The position numbers and the translations under genes are program-made. From the NCBI GenBank assembly GCA_029239545.1, contig JARBUQ010000247.1, positions 1-6,895 of the forward strand: a stretch of 6,895 nucleotides of DNA, given 5' to 3'. The notes under the pieces are model-generated. The model saw only the letters and a list, made by a program, of their open reading frames with translations, was not told the DNA's origin and ran no database searches. Positions 5,488-6,895 of this stretch are shown piece by piece (position 1 is the stretch's first letter; every line of letters begins with the position of its first letter). This DNA is from Paenibacillus sp. (GTDB taxonomy: Bacteria; Bacillota; Bacilli; Paenibacillales; NBRC-103111).

Positions 5488-6895
5488 ACAGCCACTTCTT
5501 ATCCAGGCTTCTGTATTGAATCGCCTCAGCTATATGCTCCACCAGAATTCGATCGCTATCTCCGAGATCTGCCAGCGTTCTTGCCATCTTAAGAATGCGA
5601 TCATGGGCACGTACACTGAGTCCCAGTGTATCGAACGATTGCAGCAGCAATTGTTCTGCATCGGATGGAAGGGTGCATACTTCTCTAAGGAGCTTCCCCG
5701 ATAATTCTCCATTGAATCGAATGGAGGTTTGCTTGTACCGCTGCTTCTGACGCTCGAGAGCTACCGCCATGCTGCCCCGCATATCAGCCGATGATAAGCC
5801 TTGCCGCGTGTCGGTCAGTGTCCTGCGGTCAACGCGAGGCACTTCAACATGCATGTCAATGCGGTCAAGCATAGGACCAGACAATCTGGCTCGATAATTT
5901 TGGATTTTAAGAGGACTGCAAGTGCATGAGCCAGAGTCAGACTCGCTCCCCCAGAATCCACAAGGACAAGGGTTCATCGAAGCCGCTAAAATAAAATGGG
6001 CTGGAAACGTAAAAACAGCCTTGGCTCTGCTGATCGTAACACGTCGATCCTCGAGCGGCTGACGCATCGCTTCCAACACATAACGCGGGAATTCCGGCAG
6101 CTCGTCCAGGAATAACACGCCCTTATGGGCCAAGCTGATTTCACCAGGCTTTGGAATAGAGCCGGCTCCGATTAAACCTCCGCTTGATATCGTATGGTGA
6201 GGGGAACGGAACGGGCGTATACGGACGAAACAATTGCGATCTGCAATGGCGCCGGCGACACTATATATTTTGGTAACCTCAAGTGCCTCTTGATCCGTTA
6301 AAGGGGGAAGGATGGAGGGAAGTCGACGTATGAGCATCGTTTTGCCTGAGCCGGGAGGCCCGACTACGATGATGTTATGCATCCCTGTAGCGGCAACCAG
6401 CAAAGCGCGTTTTGCATGATGCTGACCCCGAACATCCACGTAATCTTCGTTGAAATCAGAGCCTGCATATCCCGATTCCTTGCTTCGCAGATCGGCAGAA
6501 GAAAGCTCCTTTTCACGATTATTATTAATGGCATTAAATAAACTGCTCTCTCCATACTCTCTGAGCTCGCTTAGATGATTCAGGCCTATAACAGAGATGC
6601 CCTCAATTAATCTCGCCTCCTGCATGTTTTGCTGCGGAATCATAACATGTGTTAATCCTCTGCTCTTGGCAGCATCGACCATCGACAATACCCCGGGAAT
6701 AGGCCGAAGGCTTCCGTCCAAAGCCAATTCACCTGCGACCAGACATTGCTCGAGACCAGCAGGTGCGCATTGTCCACTGGTAGCTATAATGCCGATAGCG
6801 ATGGCGAGGTCGAATGCCGCTCCTTCTTTTCGGACATCAGCTGGAGCAAGATTGACCGTTATGCGTTCCAGCGGGAAGCGGAAGCCGCAATTTTT
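5486..6895 (-). CDS. comM: ComM/YifB family Mg-chelatase-like AAA+ ATPase, N-terminus beyond window
   Basis: The visible 469 residues open at the right edge with KNCGFRFPLERITVNLAPAD, typical of the YifB/ComM Lon-like N-terminal domain. No start codon is assignable: the TTG codon at 6725-6727 is internal, since the frame stays open with conserved sequence to the edge. Full-length members have about 510 residues, so about 40 are missing. Fragment positions: Walker A GPPGSGKT 179-186 (bases 6338-6361), Walker B LFLDE 261-265, sensor-1-like AASMNPC 304-310, four cysteines in CPCG and CTC at 310, 312, 324 and 326 (likely a metal site), SGPMLDRID 339-347, and the C-terminal helical domain with RAHDRILKMARTLADL. 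The family is a hexameric helicase: in Vibrio, ComM promotes branch migration during natural transformation. In Firmicutes its role is less certain. It converges on yraN. Confidence 0.94.
   Translation of the reverse strand, partial: KNCGFRFPLERITVNLAPADVRKEGAAFDLAIAIGIIATSGQCAPAGLEQCLVAGELALDGSLRPIPGVLSMVDAAKSRGLTHVMIPQQNMQEARLIEGISVIGLNHLSELREYGESSLFNAINNNREKELSSADLRSKESGYAGSDFNEDYVDVRGQHHAKRALLVAATGMHNIIVVGPPGSGKTMLIRRLPSILPPLTDQEALEVTKIYSVAGAIADRNCFVRIRPFRSPHHTISSGGLIGAGSIPKPGEISLAHKGVLFLDELPEFPRYVLEAMRQPLEDRRVTISRAKAVFTFPAHFILAASMNPCPCGFWGSESDSGSCTCSPLKIQNYRARLSGPMLDRIDMHVEVPRVDRRTLTDTRQGLSSADMRGSMAVALERQKQRYKQTSIRFNGELSGKLLREVCTLPSDAEQLLLQSFDTLGLSVRAHDRILKMARTLADLGDSDRILVEHIAEAIQYRSLDKKWL

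Noticed and set aside
6725..6727. TTG as the start of a shorter ComM-like gene.
   Set aside because: The 56 codons upstream to the window edge stay open and encode the conserved RITVNLAPADVRKEG and FDLAIAIG region of the family, so this codon is an internal Leu.

Overview
The window looks like a chromosomal segment from a low-to-moderate-GC Firmicute of the Bacillales, most likely Paenibacillus or a relative. Three things point there: strong Shine-Dalgarno sites close to AAAGGAGG before several genes; the conserved order rplS - lepB - rbgA - rnhB - FliK-like - FlhB-like - yraN, an expanded version of the Bacillus rplS-ylqF-rnhB-ylqG-ylqH block; and the protein sequences themselves. The genus is inferred from general knowledge, not from a search.

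Layout. The plus strand opens with the last 87 residues of ribosomal protein L19 (rplS) and a terminator-like hairpin. It continues with type I signal peptidase (lepB) and, 35 bases later, the circularly permuted ribosome-assembly GTPase RbgA. A compact hairpin with a seven-T run ends that part. RNase HII (rnhB) follows. After a 105-base gap with a promoter-like element come three tightly packed, overlapping genes: a 587-residue FliK-like protein, a 98-residue free-standing FlhB C-terminal-type protein (ATGA overlap) and the YraN/UPF0102 nuclease-like protein (TTGA overlap). A perfect 16-bp inverted repeat separates them from a convergent minus-strand ComM/YifB AAA+ gene that runs off the right edge.

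How the genes fit together. The left half is translation and secretion housekeeping: ribosomal protein, signal-peptide removal, 50S assembly and RNA-DNA hybrid repair. The right half is less ordinary. The FliK-like and FlhB-like proteins resemble the two partners of the type III flagellar export specificity switch, but here they stand alone. The FlhB part has no membrane domain and no NPTH autocleavage motif. YraN and ComM suggest DNA-processing or DNA-uptake functions.

The strongest anomalies are the orphan FliK/FlhB-like pair, an approximately 87% GC Ala/Pro-rich island inside the FliK-like gene, and a candidate SigmaD-like promoter, overlapping a SigmaA-like one, just upstream of that pair. 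I see no mobile element, CRISPR array, tRNA or rRNA. No stretch over 300 bases lacks a gene.
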